Below, piece after piece: positions 51,800 to 64,000 of a DNA stretch of 64,000 bases; positions within the stretch are counted from its first letter, which is position 1; every line of letters begins with the position of its first letter. The notes below the pieces were generated by a model that did no database searches, was not told where the DNA came from, and was given only the letters and a program-made list of their open reading frames with translations. The translations under genes were made by a program, and so were the position numbers. The stretch is from Tretioscincus oriximinensis (Eukaryota; Chordata; Lepidosauria; Squamata; Gymnophthalmidae), in NCBI GenBank assembly GCA_022410635.1, contig JAJVDF010000167.1:1290806-1354805 (forward strand), given 5' to 3'.

Positions 51800-52290
51800 G
51801 GCTGCTTCCCCACTACAAGTTTTAAATCACTTTAAAAAAAAAAAGCAAGGCAACACATTCATACTTACATTCAATTTTCCTCACAGTTCCCCCTATGTCC
51901 TTGACAAATCCTGGCAATTCTCATGACATCACAAGCTCCAGAAATCATTTTTACACGTGCCTGACTACAAGCCCCATCGTTCTTTCCATGCCTGCATAAA
52001 TTCCCCAGGCAATCTCTACTAGGCAAGAGCCAATGAGCCTTTTACAATTTGCATACTGAAGCTTTGAGGCAGCTTTTCTTTCGAAATTTACAAAATAGAG
52101 GCTGCTAAATTGGATAATATGCAGACTCTATTTACTTCACAATAAAGACTTTCAGAGCATGCGCAATGCTGGACATGGGTGGTTTTGTGGGGCGGACAGA
52201 AGGTAAGATTACCTCCAAAGCGCAGAAAATAGAACATGGGAATCGGACCTTATCTTGGAATAGCCACCTTTAATTCCAGAATATCTAACC
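51800..52290 (+). repeat. dispersed repeat shared with 25.3-25.6 kb
   Basis: It shares ordered blocks 'gcctgactacaagcc', 'gagccaatgag', 'ttggataatatgcag' and 'ggacagaaggtaag' with the intron 3 copy. It begins 'taggctgcttccccactaca' and ends 'cttggaatagccacctttaa'. Confidence 0.6.
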
Positions 52291-52429
52291 GTAGTGGAAT
52301 AAATAAATAAATGATGTTTGGGTGCAGTTTTAGAAACCAACAGTCATGATTCACAGACTTAAAATTCTGGATTCTTCTATAAAAGCATTTTGAAAAACGT
52401 AGGAATGGGTTAGGTCTAGAAATGAGGAT

Positions 52430-53015
52430 AATCTACTGAAATTGGGTGAGTGGGCAACAAAGTGGCAAATGCATTTCAACTTAAGCAAGTGAAAAGTCAT
52501 GCACATTAGGGCAAAGAATCCCAATTACTCCTACCAAACTGATGGAAACCAAGATTTCTGTGACAGAGCAGGAAAAAGATTGTGGAGTGTTGGTGGATAG
52601 TTCAATGAAGGTGTCAACCCAGTGTGCAGCAGAAGCAAAAAAAGGCAAATTCAATATTAGGGATAATTAGTAAAGAAATTGAAAACAATTTGTATCGCCT
52701 CCTTTATAAATCTGTGGTGAGGCCCCATTTGGAATACTTTGCATACTTCACCACATCTCAAAAAGGACATTGTGGAACTAGAGAAGGTACAAAAAAGGGC
52801 AAAAAGAATGATCAAGGTGCTGGAGTACCTCCCTTATGAAATCCAGCAGTAATGTCTGGGCCTCTCCAGCCTTGAAAGATGGCATTTGAGAGGTGATCTA
52901 ATTGAAGTGTATAAAATCATGCATGGGATGGATACGGTGAATAGAGAAAAAACATTCTCTGTTGCACAAGGGGACATTCCTTGAAACTGTTGGACAGAAG
53001 AGTGAGTACAGACAA
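52430..53015 (+). mobile_element. CR1 LINE fragment
   Basis: The + strand encodes KLGEWATKWQMHFN-like, EKDCGVLVDSSMKVSTQ-like and YKSVVRPHLEYF pieces with frameshifts, then 'ttgaaagatggcatttgaga' and on. The 3' UTR is missing after about 53015. Confidence 0.85.
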
Positions 53016-53299
53016 GGGCTAGTTGTAGTCTGCAGGGCAGGGCCTCACACTGACTGGGTAGAAAAAGCTGCCCACTGCTTGGATTACACTTCCCAGCAGT
53101 TCCTGCCATCAGTACAATAATAGTTCCATTTCATCCTCCATACAGTGTAGAAAAGCAGGCAGAAATACAACTAAAAACCCTAAAACTGGAAACAGAAATT
53201 CTGGTGGAAGATGAGAAACTGGAAGCTGGTCATTTTGTTATTGTTGGCAACCAGTACCTGGTCTATAAAGGAGACATATTTTCTAAAAAAATCCTGATT

Positions 53300-53455
53300 A
53301 TGCTCACTGAACCTTATTCTGGGTTATATCTCGGTACAGAGCTTGGTCATCCACATGCCATTCGGGGCCTGCCATAGGCAACACCAGCATGTAGATGGCA
53401 CATTCCTATTCTAAGATATAGCCAAGAAGAAGGCTCAGTGGGGACGGGGCCTTAG
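53300..53455. mobile_element. foldback MITE related to 12284-12451
   Basis: 'cactgaaccttattctgggt' at the left pairs with 'gaagaaggctcagtgggga' at the right. The middle contains 'gcatgtagatggca', as in the copy near the promoter. Confidence 0.65.
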
Positions 53456-53979
53456 GGCCCTCATCAGAGCAGACTCCATGTTTAGCTGCAAATGTCTGTA
53501 TTTTTCAGAGTTGGGAGACGAATTCAGAGCTGTCTGGTGCTGAAATTCTAACATTTGCAGCTGAACATGAGGGCAGACTTTCAACCACAGATGCTGTGCA
53601 ACATAATTTCCTATTCATGGCAAAAAATTTCCTACGTTCGAAAACTCACTGATGATTAATGAGCAATACACTATTGGGCGTGCTTGGCCTCTCTCCCTTT
53701 GCCATGATTGGGTGAAAAGATGGTGCGCACACTTATATATGTAGCATTGTGCCCCTCCTTGCATTGGGGGGAGGGACAGATCAAGCATGTCCAGATCAGA
53801 AATCCTGGGCTGCAGTGGTTCCAGGACTGCTTTTATTATTCTGGAATGTTTGTGAACTGCTGTTAAGCAGCCTAACCTAGATAAGGAAGAGAGCAGGCTA
53901 GGCTGGCTGNACAATAGTTGGGCATTTAGCCATGTTATTGCCCTCATTAATTGCTAAGACTACTTCCACAACTTCAGTA

Positions 53980-54140
53980 TTTATTTATTTTTATATCCTG
54001 CTTTATGCCCAAAGGTCTCAGAGTGGTCCCAAGGTGCCCAACAAATATAAAGTGTCATATCAAAGCAGTAGATAAAATTAAAAATTGACATACTAAAACA
54101 ATATATAAAGAGCAAAATTAACATCTAAAACAACATACAA
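53980..54140 (-). repeat. SINE/LINE 3' tail
   Basis: 'tttatttatttttatatcct' and 'gcccaaaggtctcagagtgg' are the tail in reverse. Confidence 0.55.
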
Positions 54141-54171
54141 AATTAATGTATTAAAACAATTTCTGAAAACA

Positions 54172-54237
54172 GTAATGTGTTTAGGGATCTATTATATCTA
54201 ATAAGTTGTTGATGTAATAGATTTCTAAACACATTAC
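54172..54237. repeat. inverted repeat, 23-bp arms
   Basis: The arm at 54172-54194 (starting GTAATGTGTTTAG) matches the reverse complement of 54215-54237 at 21 of 23 positions, around a 20-nt loop. Confidence 0.75.
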
Positions 54238-54417
54238 GGAACTTGTGCAGAAGAAGTCTAGATAACAGCTAAACATTGTGGCTCTGGTTGGAGGCAGCTT
54301 ATTACAGTTTGTTTCCTGGGGCAAATGCCCCTTCTGTCTCACTCAACGCACACCAATACACAAGGTTGCGACCCGGTTTAAAAGTAAAGGTGTGCCTGGG
54401 GTCTTAGTGACCTTTCA

Positions 54418-54860
54418 TAAGAACATAAGAAGAGCCATACTGGATCAGGCCACAGCCCATCAAGTCCAGCATTCTGTGTCACACAGAGGCCCACCAGATG
54501 CACCTGGGCATTCCGAACGGAGGAAAGCAAAATATGCACCTGTACATGTCTCCCTGCAAATGGTATTTCAAGAGTCCTGCCTGTTGCTCCATCCCGGAGG
54601 CAACATCCAGACAACTATCCTAGTATCCATTTATACCCTTACTGTCCATAAACCTGTCTAGTCCTGTCTTGAAACTATCCAAGCTGTTAGCTACCACTAC
54701 CTCTTCAGGAAGTAAATTCCACAGGCCGATGACCCTCTGAGTGAAAAAATACTTTCCTTTGTCTGTTTTCACTTTTCTACCCAACAGTTTTAAGGAGTGC
54801 CCTCTGGTCCTTGTGTTGTGTGATAGAGAAAACATTTTTTCTCTATTCACCCAAAAGTGA
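54418..54860 (-). mobile_element. CR1 LINE 3' fragment
   Basis: The minus frame encodes the C-terminus from VNREKMFSLSHNTRTRG to DRFMDSKGINGY, then the 3' UTR to 'cataagaacataagaagagc'. It breaks off at 54860, where 'gtgaaagaggccctt' and a similar 'gtgaaagatgccctt' follow. Confidence 0.88.
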
Positions 54861-54899
54861 AAGAGGCCCTTTTTTTCTCTATTTCCACTAAGGTGAAAG

Positions 54900-56910
54900 A
54901 TGCCCTTGCTGCCTATTTTCATGTCTACAGAACTGTAGTGTCTTGGATGCCAGTGATGACACCAGTCTCAATGGGTAATAGCTGCCATCTGATTGGTTTA
55001 CACTTACAGGTGTTTTGACTCATCTGCTACTCACAGTTTTATTTCAAGCAGAGATAAGAAAATCTGAGGTTTGTGGTTCTTATCAATTATCTTTAAAACT
55101 TGCTGCATTCTAGTGATTTCATGCTATTGATACGAAACTGTGCACATGTGAATAGATGAGAATGCAGCCATTTTGTGTATGCATAGGAACAAGTTTTTGT
55201 ATTCCTGATAACAGCAACATGATCTTTCTCTCCCCTCCTCTCTGTATGTGTGGGAATACTGAACACTTTCATTCTGGGAATGAAAGAGGCTGATTACTGT
55301 CATTTTCATGAGGTGCTTTTAAAATACATTTGTGTGGCATAGAAAAACTCTGATTTCAAAGAAGACATATGTTAGAGTGCCTCAAAATTATCAAAGTGCC
55401 ACACATTTTATAAATTGCTCCATTCTCCAACTGACTCAAGATGAGCAGGCTGCTGTGTGCATGGCGCTTGTGGCGGGCTTCTTTTCAGCATAGAAGATGG
55501 CACACACAGGAAAGTCACAATGCCAAATCATCAGGGAGCGAGATGTTGCATGTGTTTCAAGCTAATGTTTTTGCTGGAACTGAAATAAAAATTCAAAGGG
55601 AAATATTTTTCCTTCACCGCTTGAAAATCAGGTGCTTTGGAAAGGAGTGCTCCAAGGATATGTAGTATCAAGATTTCTGGCTCCTGTCCCATTTTCGTGT
55701 TTCAAATAATTAAATGAATGGCCTTACTTTAAGTACGAAGTGGTTAGCTTGTGCTAATATGCAGTGCTGATGAAATACCACTTCACTCACTCATCCAACT
55801 TATTTTCCTTTGCACTAGGGATGTGCAAAATACTCTTCCAGCAAACTCAGAATATTAAGCAAACTTAGGAAATTCTCTATTTGCAGTGGTACACTTGAGG
55901 AAAATCTATATGCCTTACTTGTTTGAGCCCAAATAATTCTTTGCAGTTCTAAAGCCAGAACGCTTTTGTGAGATTGGGTAGATATAGAAATAATAACTAA
56001 AATAACACAACTGCTTAGCAGGCCATTGAATGTTCATATAATTAGAATAGCTAAAACATTCTGTTGAATGATTTGACAAGAAATGTGTCAGTATGTATTC
56101 TTTGTGAGGTTGATTTCGGCAGCCATTGGTCAAATCTGCTCATGTCAGTTATACAGACTAATCTTTAGTGCATGTTGAATGGGTCACGTTTTGAAACTGG
56201 TTCTGAATGTTGAAAATTGCAGCTGCTTCCAGTAAGTTAGCCCTCTCTGGTCATTCACTATGGAGAAGAAAAAGATTTTGAAATTTTGAATTTATAGTAC
56301 TTTGCTTTTACTTTAAAAACTCTTTCCAAAGACATTTTGGAGTTGACTGCTGACAAGATTTATGCTTTTAAAAGAAACGGGGACATTTGAAAGGATATGT
56401 TTTTCTCCAGTTACCACTCATTGTCTTCCAGTACCTGCAAGTATATAATAACACTTTCCATCTCATCTTGTATTCAGGATTTCTGCAAGTGTAAAGAGGC
56501 TGCCTATTTTAGGCGCTCTTTAGAAAATATCTTCTTTTTCCATCACTCAAACATGAAGTCTTTCTTTCTTTTAAAATATACTTTAATCCTCAGCTTGCTT
56601 CCTCATTTTTACATAGTCATTCTTTGGAAACTGAAAAAAAATATGTGTTTACAGATTCCAAGCAATCCTGTTTTAATTCTGCAGAAATCGGAAATCAGGC
56701 TAATCACAGAGAAATGCTTGATACTGGTGTGCAAAATTCTGGTCTAAATTAAAGAACCACACTTACACATAGTAGCTGGCTTCCTTTAACTGTATAAAGC
56801 TTCTCTGAACAGTTGAGTAGGGGAAGAGGGTCTGTGTGATGATATTGTGTGGTAACATTCATTTCGATATCTGTAGGAACCTCTCCTGACTCTTGCTAGC
56901 CAACAAATGG
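54900..56910. other. no recognisable gene
   Basis: AT-rich, without repeats I can name. The frames at 55441-55665 and 56397-56747 have no motif. Confidence 0.4.
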
Positions 56911-56914
56911 TAAA

Positions 56915-57000
56915 TTATTTATTTATTTACATTTCTATACCGCCCTATAGCCGAAGGTCTAGGGCAGTTAAAAATAAAAAACAAATTAACATTTTAATTA
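56915..57000 (-). repeat. SINE/LINE 3' tail
   Basis: 'tttatttacatttctatacc' followed by 'gccctatagccgaaggtcta' is the tail in reverse. Confidence 0.65.
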
Positions 57001-57236
57001 ATTCAAAGTTCAGAAATGCCCCAGGTGACAAGAATATTAACCTTGACACTAAATAACACTAAAATCAAACATTATCTGACAACATATAGCTTTACCAGTG
57101 GTATCCCAATATAACTAACATGAGCAAATATGGCTGTATCCAGACAGGCTGCAAAGCCACCAGTACTGTTACACAGGTCTAAGCAATCCCAACTGGGCCC
57201 TGGAATACAGGGGCTATATCCCATGTGTCACTATAA

Positions 57237-57372
57237 TAGGGTTACCAGATAAAAACTGGGATAGAGGTTTATTCCTTTAATGGCTGCGAAAAAGTTATTT
57301 CCCTCCCACTGGTGAAAAGACCTTTCTTCTGCAAGTCATTAAAGGTGTAAATTTTTATCTCAGCTTTCACTA
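57237..57372 (+). mobile_element. foldback MITE, GGTTACCAGAT family
   Basis: It begins 'tagggttaccagataaaaac' and has 'attcctttaatgg' against 'cattaaaggtgtaaat' as inverted inner arms. It belongs with the copies at 20.5 and 37.3 kb. Confidence 0.6.
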
Positions 57373-59546
57373 CACCATAACAAGAAAAACAATTCTCAAT
57401 CTGTGTTTTCCCACTTTAGCAACAATAACGTACCTGTCTGGATACTGCAGAATCTTGAGGATATCCACCATGCATGGCTACAAATGTCTTGTGGTGATTG
57501 CATATAGCCAATAGCCAGATCTGAACCCTAGACAGCCTGCTGAATTTCCTTGCCAAACTAAATCTCCAAGGGTGTGTTAAGTTCAGCCACAAACAGCAGA
57601 GTTATTTGAGATACCACCAGGGATTTTGAGCCTTCAAGAAGGAAACTTAAACTTGGGAATACACCTAGAGCTTCCCCTTAAGCCAGATGTTGCAAAAGAT
57701 ATCAAGTGGCTCTTTTTAATAGCATGTCCTTTTTCTTCTTGCTCTCCAAGTGTGTACTTTTGAGGAATACCCGTTGCAACTTCATCATAAGATTGCTACT
57801 ACTGAAGCTTGATAATATCAATTCTCATCATAGTTTTGTGTAGTCTGAGCTTGTAAGCTATTGATCACACTAGCAGTCTTTGTTGCTCATTCAATTTCTG
57901 CTTCACTCGGCTACAACTATGATCTGTGTGAACACATCTCAGCATGTACGCACAGTTGGTGCTGCCTTAACTGCTTCCTCAACTCTTCAACAATATTTAG
58001 AGTTAACACCAGGCTAATGTCTGCAGAAGTAAGTCTTTCCAAATTCTGTAGGGTTTACTATCAAGTAAAAAAGAACTAAGTAAAGTCCCAGTTTGCAATT
58101 CAAGGCACATCTTATGAAAACGAAATCCCGTTACTCCTACAGAGTGTACATAGGTGTGAAGTTCAGTCTCAGCTCGCTAAGAGGAAAAGCTTCCTTCTTC
58201 TGGTGGGTTTCTCAAACATTGTTGCTGCAGCAACTTAATTAGACTTCCTGCTTGGTGGTGATCCTTTTGCTTACAGATTTTGCCTTTTCCTCATTGCACA
58301 TTGATCTTTCCTTCAAGCCTTATGCAGGATATCAAATGCAGAGGGCTCTTACTAGTGAAATGTTCTCCATTAATACACCCACACATGGATAATTTCATCC
58401 CTTCTAGTCCTTTAAAAGTCTGAATTAGCAGAATATGCGAAATAAGTGGTATAACAAGAGGCCTTTGAATTAATTGCATGGTTTTCGAAGGATAGAAAAT
58501 GCTTACATGGCCTCAGCCAAGCAACTGCAAAGGGCATGAGCCCCTTTTGATTTATTCATTTATTTATCTTTAAATGAGCAAATAGCCTATTCACCGAACT
58601 GGCCACTTATGTAAAGGACAGAAGAATTCAGGCAAGATCTATTTGCAAATATCTTATTTGCTTCTGTAAGTAGGAAAGCTGCATGTTTTGTCTAGTGCCC
58701 TATTGAAGAAAATGGGACAGAAAATGTATATTTCTATGAACATGAATGAATGATAGTGCATTACAGATATAATAGAAATCTATGCCTTTATATTAAGAAG
58801 ATACATTTCAGCATACTATACTCATTCAGGAGGGAATTTNATGTTCATTCAGGAAAGGTGATGTTAGAGGGCATGGATTTCTGAGGAGGGCCAGGGTCCC
58901 TTAGGGCAAGGGAACCCAGAAAGTCAAAACTCTTTTTAGATAGTGAACCCTTTTAAGCTTAAAGGTATGAAAAATGCAAAATCAGATAACTAAATATAAG
59001 CCCAAACATTCAAATTGCAAATAAAACATATTGAATCAGAGTAAAACAATAGACAAAAATTAGAAAGATTGACTAAGTGAATTTCTTAATAATCGGTGTC
59101 AAAACTTTAAACTAAGCATATTTTAAGTGTGGGTATACTCTAAACCTGATCTAGAGTTAACTTGTGTCTTTGTTCACCATCTCACCCATCCAGATGCTTG
59201 NAGATTCAAAGTAGTTACCGGGTAGTTCTTGGCATCCTGAGTATGAAGCATTTCAGCATTTGGATAGCATTGTGAAATGCAAAAGGCTGACCCTTAGTTT
59301 GCAGTGTCAGTCAACTCCAGAGATCTTCACTGTGGTATGGAATTGCAAATCTTTTTGCAAGGCTTCCTCAACTCTCCTTCACTTTAGCTTGAGGAAAGAC
59401 CTCGTGGCTAGGCCTTTGTTGAGAAGATTCATGCTTGCATTTTTGATGAGAAAGCTCATGCCTGCTATGAACTTATTTTTATGCCTTTTGGATTCAAAGG
59501 AGCCACCCTTACTCCTGACATCAATCTGCCTCTGCACCTTAAAATT
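57373..59546. other. no recognisable gene
   Basis: Intergenic DNA; frames here lack motifs. Ambiguous bases are at 58840 and 59201. Confidence 0.4.
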
Positions 59547-59560
59547 ATAAATCTTAAAGT

Positions 59561-59797
59561 CCAGCAAAGGAGCTAGCAGCACTTTGAGACTAACTTGAGA
59601 AAAGTGGGTGGCATAAGCTTTTGTAGACAGGTCTACTTCTTTTTTTTTTATAATTAACAAAGGTTTATTAGGCATGCCTGAAGAAGTAGACCTGTCTACG
59701 AAAGCTTATGCCAACCACTTTTCTCAAGTTAGTCTCAAAGTGCTGCTAGCTCCTTTGCTGGACTTTCTGCTAGACTAACACGGCTATTTCTCTGAAA
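59561..59797. mobile_element. Penelope-like hairpin insertion with 14-bp target duplication
   Basis: Two head-to-head copies. The left arm (59561-59640, minus) and right arm (59678-59797, plus) flank a T-run/AT spacer. The direct repeat ATAAATCTTAAAGT bounds it (59547-59560 and 59798-59811). The right arm extends further than the left, ending 'agactaacacggctatttct'. The plus core 59678-59711 keeps CTGAAGA, GTAGA-CCTG-TCTAC, GAAA, GCTT, ATGC, but GC is inserted after the 5' GCAT. The minus core has AAAA for GAAA. Confidence 0.8.
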
Positions 59798-59811
59798 ATA
59801 AATCTTAAAGT

Positions 59812-61485
59812 TAGGCTTCATCCTGAATTTACATGGATTCCCATGGTGACATCACCAAATGGAAACTCATCTGGCCAGGACACTCAGACTGGTCAGAGAG
59901 CCATACAGAAGAGCATGTGATTTCATTCAGCAGGATAACAATTTTTTATTTAGACAGGATCATTGTGGTGTAGGGGGGGAGAGGGAAGAATTATTAATAG
60001 TTTGGTGCATGCTTATATCTGATCTGCATGTCTTTAGGCAAGAGTGCAGCAAGAAACAACAACCCTCTGGTCTTAATAAACATTTGAATACTTTAAGGAA
60101 GACGTTTCACAAGTACTGACTAAAGCCATCACACAATGACCGGGTCTGCCTTTTCTGCACTCTTTCATTTTCTCCTTATTTGACTGGATCCATTTTTTGT
60201 TTTTGTTTCTCATTGTCTTCATTTCTGCACCCATAAAGCCTTGCTGGTTGCTTGCCATATCAGGGCCATATCTCTTTCTATCATAAATGGTATTCTACAA
60301 TGAATTATACAGCAGCTTTTCAAGGATATTCCTAATCAGTCACCTGTCGGCGATTTTAGTTGGTGTTATAGTGTAAAAATGTTGATCTTTAAAATACTCC
60401 TCATTGAAACCATTCCCTAGTTATGGCAGTCTTTCCTTGAGCCTCAGAACCTGAAGCAGAAGTTTCACTGAAAAAATGCACTGAGTGGAAAGGTGAACAA
60501 TCCAATCACAGTGGGTGGTCCTGCTCCCAATGGTAATGAATTAGCAAAGTATGATGAACAGCATACATGAACACCTAAGGAGTGACAATTACATTTGGTA
60601 TTAAGCTTACCTAGTCCAAGAACATTAACATATTCTTATTAAGGCTTCTTCTTTTTTTGCCACCACTGTCTGTACTACTTTGTCTTCCGACCATTATGAG
60701 GAGTTATTTTCTATATTGGTTCATGCTTCTAACTGGCATGGTCAAGGGCATAAAAAATCTTTTCCATCTTTTAATTTGCATTTCATGTCAAAGCCTGTCC
60801 TATCCATGGTTAAGGCACACCAGTGTCTCATCTTTTCTTCTTACTCTGCACCAATAAGAAGCTCTTTTATCCAACAAGATAAACCAGTTGCCTGTAGCAT
60901 TCTGAGCAGTGTGGCTGAATATCTATCAGTCAATCAATATTTATTGTGAAGTACAACGATCCAATTTTCTCCAAGCTAATTTATGCAGCATGAAACAAAA
61001 ATGCACATAAAATGCAAAAGAGATGGAATGTTAGTTTCCCCTCATTTCCTTATCAAGAATTGCATATTGACAAAAATGTATGTAGAACAAGTTCGTAGTA
61101 GTATCCATTTTTGTTTTGCATTCATGATTTGTCTTTCACTACTGGTTTCAAAATAAGTTGAATNAAGCAAAGAAAGAAAGATTCATTTCTAAAATGACTT
61201 TAAAAATATTATAAAACCTAACACCAACGTCTTCACCAAAATCTATATAAAGTTGTGTCATGTTATACATTAAAGAGAAGTATGACATTGTGTCCATCCT
61301 CAAATTAACCAGCATAATACACAGCCATATCATGCTAGCTTCTGTGATTCTGAGATTTGAGAATGTGCACAGAAACATACAAACACATTTCTGAATACAT
61401 CTAGAGAGAATACATGTGTATATAACTGTATGTGTGTGTGAGTGAGAGAGAGAGAGAGAGCATGTGCTTTTTGCCACTGGTCATT
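59812..61485. other. no recognisable gene; simple repeat near 61430-61460
   Basis: Intergenic DNA with a (TG)n(AG)n tract at about 61430-61460. Frames over that tract are low complexity. Confidence 0.4.
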
Positions 61486-61489
61486 GTAG

Positions 61490-61735
61490 GAGTTCAGTGC
61501 TTTTCCTGGGGTGGCTCCAACAGAGTACTGAAAAAATCCTTTGCAAAACAGAGGATTACAATAAATTCTGGAATACATTGACACAGGAGGTGGTGGGTTC
61601 TCCTCCACTGGAAGTCTTCAAATAGAGAGGGATAGCTATTTGTCTTGGGTGGTTTAGTGAATCCTGCACAGAGCAGAGGATTGGACCTGATGACCCTGGA
61701 GGTCCCTTTCACCTCTATTCTATGATTCTCAGGAA
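61490..61735 (+). repeat. CR1 3' end, second subfamily
   Basis: 'ctccactggaagtcttcaaa', 'gattggacctgatgaccctg' and 'gaggtccctttcacctctat' then 'tctatgattct' form the classic CR1 3' UTR with its TTCTATGATTCT end. It is the same subfamily as 5092-7150. Confidence 0.85.
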
Positions 61736-61752
61736 GACTGCCTGGATATATC

Positions 61753-61860
61753 TAAGTCCAGCAAAGGAGCTAGTAACACTTTGAGACTAATAGGAGAAAA
61801 ATGGGTTGCATAAGCTTTCATAGACACGTCTACTTCTTCAGATGCATCATTGCGCATGTC
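61753..61860 (-). repeat. Penelope-like fragment with hammerhead-like core
   Basis: On the minus strand 61845 to 61808 reads GCAT, CTGAAGA, A, GTAGA-CGTG-TCTAT, GAAA, GCTT, ATGC. The outer stem II pair is G-U here. It starts at 'gtccagcaaaggagc' as in the other copies. Confidence 0.65.
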
Positions 61861-62179
61861 TGAAAGTGTGTGTATAAAAATCACCCAATAAAGATAACAG
61901 GAAGCACTATTCTAAAGGATGAAGGTGCGTAAGTAATTCCTTTATTATACTTGTATTATTTATTTGAAAATACATACACTGGAAATTGATGTGAGACATG
62001 ACCGAACATGACTGCTTCCATGTTAGAATTCTAGGACACAGGGTACCAACATGTGAGTCATAAATCTTTGCCACAAGCTCTGTTCTGATGATCACATAAA
62101 CAATATGAAATAGAAAACAATTTTTGCAGCTTTTTCTGCCCTTTATTGATAAGTGGTTCTTTCTTTGTAAATGAAAGTT

Positions 62180-62275
62180 CATGACATAAAAATGAAATAC
62201 CTTGTTGGATCAAAACCCAACCCATGCAGTCCAATATCCTGTCCCACACAGTGATCCACCTAATTGCTTATACTC
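62180..62275 (-). repeat. old CR1 3' end fragment
   Basis: 'ccttgttggatcaaaaccca' and 'cctgtcccacacagtgatcc' match the CR1 3' end, diverged. Confidence 0.55.
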
Positions 62276-64000
62276 ATTTGAAAAGACTATGCTTACAAGA
62301 AAGGATCTGTTGAGTGAAGTCATGTGCTGGATGAGAGAGGAAAGGGGTGTCGAGAAAGGCAGGGAAGAACATTAAGACTATCACTCCTTCTGCTATGACT
62401 GTCAACCTCCTCACTGGATTGGCAGTGCTGTTATTAAATGCTAAATCTGTCCAAAATTATTAATCCATGGTTTAATTGTGTTATTGAAATCTGGTTGTCT
62501 TAACTAGAAAACCCTGAGTTCACTGAGCTTTACCTCCAGATTTCTTGGTGCAAATTACAGTAATTAATTAATCAGTAAATATTCTTAATGCTGTATCTTT
62601 GATCATTCCCATTTGTTAAAGATTGTTTTCCTGGAACAAAGAAGAAACTTCTCATCTCTTCCAAAATTGTACTTTTATTTTATTCCTTCCATTTATAATT
62701 GTTTCCCATCTCATGGGATGCCAGAACAGGATACAGATTTAGTAGTACATTTTAAAATAACATGTTCTTGTGCCTAGCAATGTCATCTGGAAACTGTCAA
62801 ATGGAGAAGACAGATTTATTTCCATAGATCGATCAATCAGTCAGTCACTTGGTTTATTTATATACTGCATCACCACCATTGCTCAAGGTAGTTAACAAAG
62901 GGGGGGGGAATCATTTTATAGAAAATAAAAATAATAATAATAATAGAATAGTACTGTACAGTCTGCAGAACATAGAACAAATGCAATAACAATGCCAGAG
63001 ATGGCCTTCTCTCAACCTCAGCACAAATACTTTTATGATAGACAACTAAATTATATGTATATTGGTACCTGTAGGTTCACTTATACTGACAAGTGTAGAT
63101 CTATTGGCAAAAATATTTTTTAAAAAGCTTTCAAAATGTCTCACAAAGATCAACTCCCTGCCTTAAGACTGAATGTATGAAGACCGGTAAATAGAGAAGA
63201 ATAAAGAGACAGACAATGCAAAAGAAGAAGTGAGAGTTNTGCCCTATGAGACTGCACCTAAACATCATATATATTTTGCTATATTTGGATATTCCAGAAT
63301 AAAGCAGCCCAGATGGTGGAATAAATGACCAATGTCTGGATGCAGCTTTTGTAGATCTGAATAGAGCCAACACATCTGAGAGTTGATTTGAAGGCATGAG
63401 AGGCTTCATCAAGTTGGGATGTTCAGGATGCATCTTTTGACTGTCTGCCTATTTTGCAAAAGATGAAAAAGAACTTGGTTAGGTGGTGTTAAAATGAAGA
63501 GCTGAAATCAAGGTGCTAGAGCAAGTAGGATTCAGCCGGTCTGCAGTGCTTAGATAGAATTGCTATGTTTTTCTTTTTAAGTTTGGTGAACCAACTGTTA
63601 AATCACCCAGGCCTTGCCTTCTGCCACAAATGCCATCACTTAGGATATCATTTCCTGTTGCTGTTTCCCAGAACACCATTATTTAAGATAGCTATAGGGA
63701 GAATACAAAGCATCCACAAGAGTTTCATTAAATAAATTTCCCCAAGAGGAGCAAAAACAACCAGGCACTTGGTAGACAAGACAGGGGTGGCAAATGAGCC
63801 ATGATTGAGTGTGGTTCCTTTAAGAGAAAATGTTGGAAAGGTAAGAAGTTCCTGCAAGACAGGGTATTTAAAATTGGGGGGGGGGGGAATCTACAAGGTG
63901 AGTGGACTAATGGTCTGTTATTTAGATTGGTTTTGGGAAAGCTCTGAGCATTAATGTGTTAAGGAGAGTTAAGAGGAAACCTCTGGAAGATTTAACAAGA
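62276..64000. other. no recognisable gene
   Basis: Intergenic DNA with short simple tracts (G-run near 62900 and 63876, ATA repeat near 62930). A repeat-like 'ggtttatttatatactgcat' is at 62850. No supported coding region reaches the right edge. Confidence 0.4.

Noticed and set aside
56397..56747. 116-codon + frame with hydrophobic stretches
   Set aside because: T-rich DNA gives Phe/Leu-rich frames; no motif, splice context or family resemblance.
61148..61608. Minus frames rich in SLSHTHT near 61.4 kb
   Set aside because: They translate the (TG)n(AG)n simple repeat.

Overview
The window looks like ordinary nuclear DNA of a squamate reptile, possibly a gecko. The evidence is a vertebrate multi-exon gene with GT-AG introns, a tRNA-derived SINE of the Sauria type, many 5'-truncated CR1 LINE copies, an L2-type LINE remnant, and several foldback DNA transposons. 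Isolated n bases suggest a draft or consensus assembly. I see no bacterial genes, CRISPR array or intact virus.

One gene is clear and complete: TMEM161B on the + strand, 12 coding exons from 12793 to 38939. All phases join without a stop, giving 484 residues plus stop. Exon 1 contributes only the ATG and sits in a CpG-rich promoter region (about 12580-12960). Intron 1 (8.7 kb) is full of CR1, Tc1/mariner-like and other repeats. Intron 5 carries a U12-type (minor spliceosome) donor and a near-consensus branch site; a 341-bp hAT-type foldback element with an 8-bp target duplication has landed inside it. Intron 11 holds a possible alternative last exon.

Layout: 1-640 is an unexplained GC-rich CpG island. 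785-1021 is a SINE. 1441-11630 is mostly antisense CR1, one copy interrupted by a foldback element with perfect 25-bp inverted ends. 12284-38939 is the gene with its repeats. 38940-39450 is its probable 3' UTR. 39.5-64 kb shows no recognisable gene; it has an L2 remnant near 43 kb, scattered CR1 and foldback elements, and one small open frame with a membrane segment near 50.5 kb.

The most unusual signal is a dispersed repeat, probably Penelope-like, whose copies share a 38-nt core that folds like a compact hammerhead ribozyme. It occurs near 8.6, 27.6, 50.1, 59.7 and 61.8 kb. Two copies are head-to-head hairpins bounded by 12-bp and 14-bp target duplications. In mammals TMEM161B lies between CCNH and LINC00461/MEF2C; neither neighbour is visible here.
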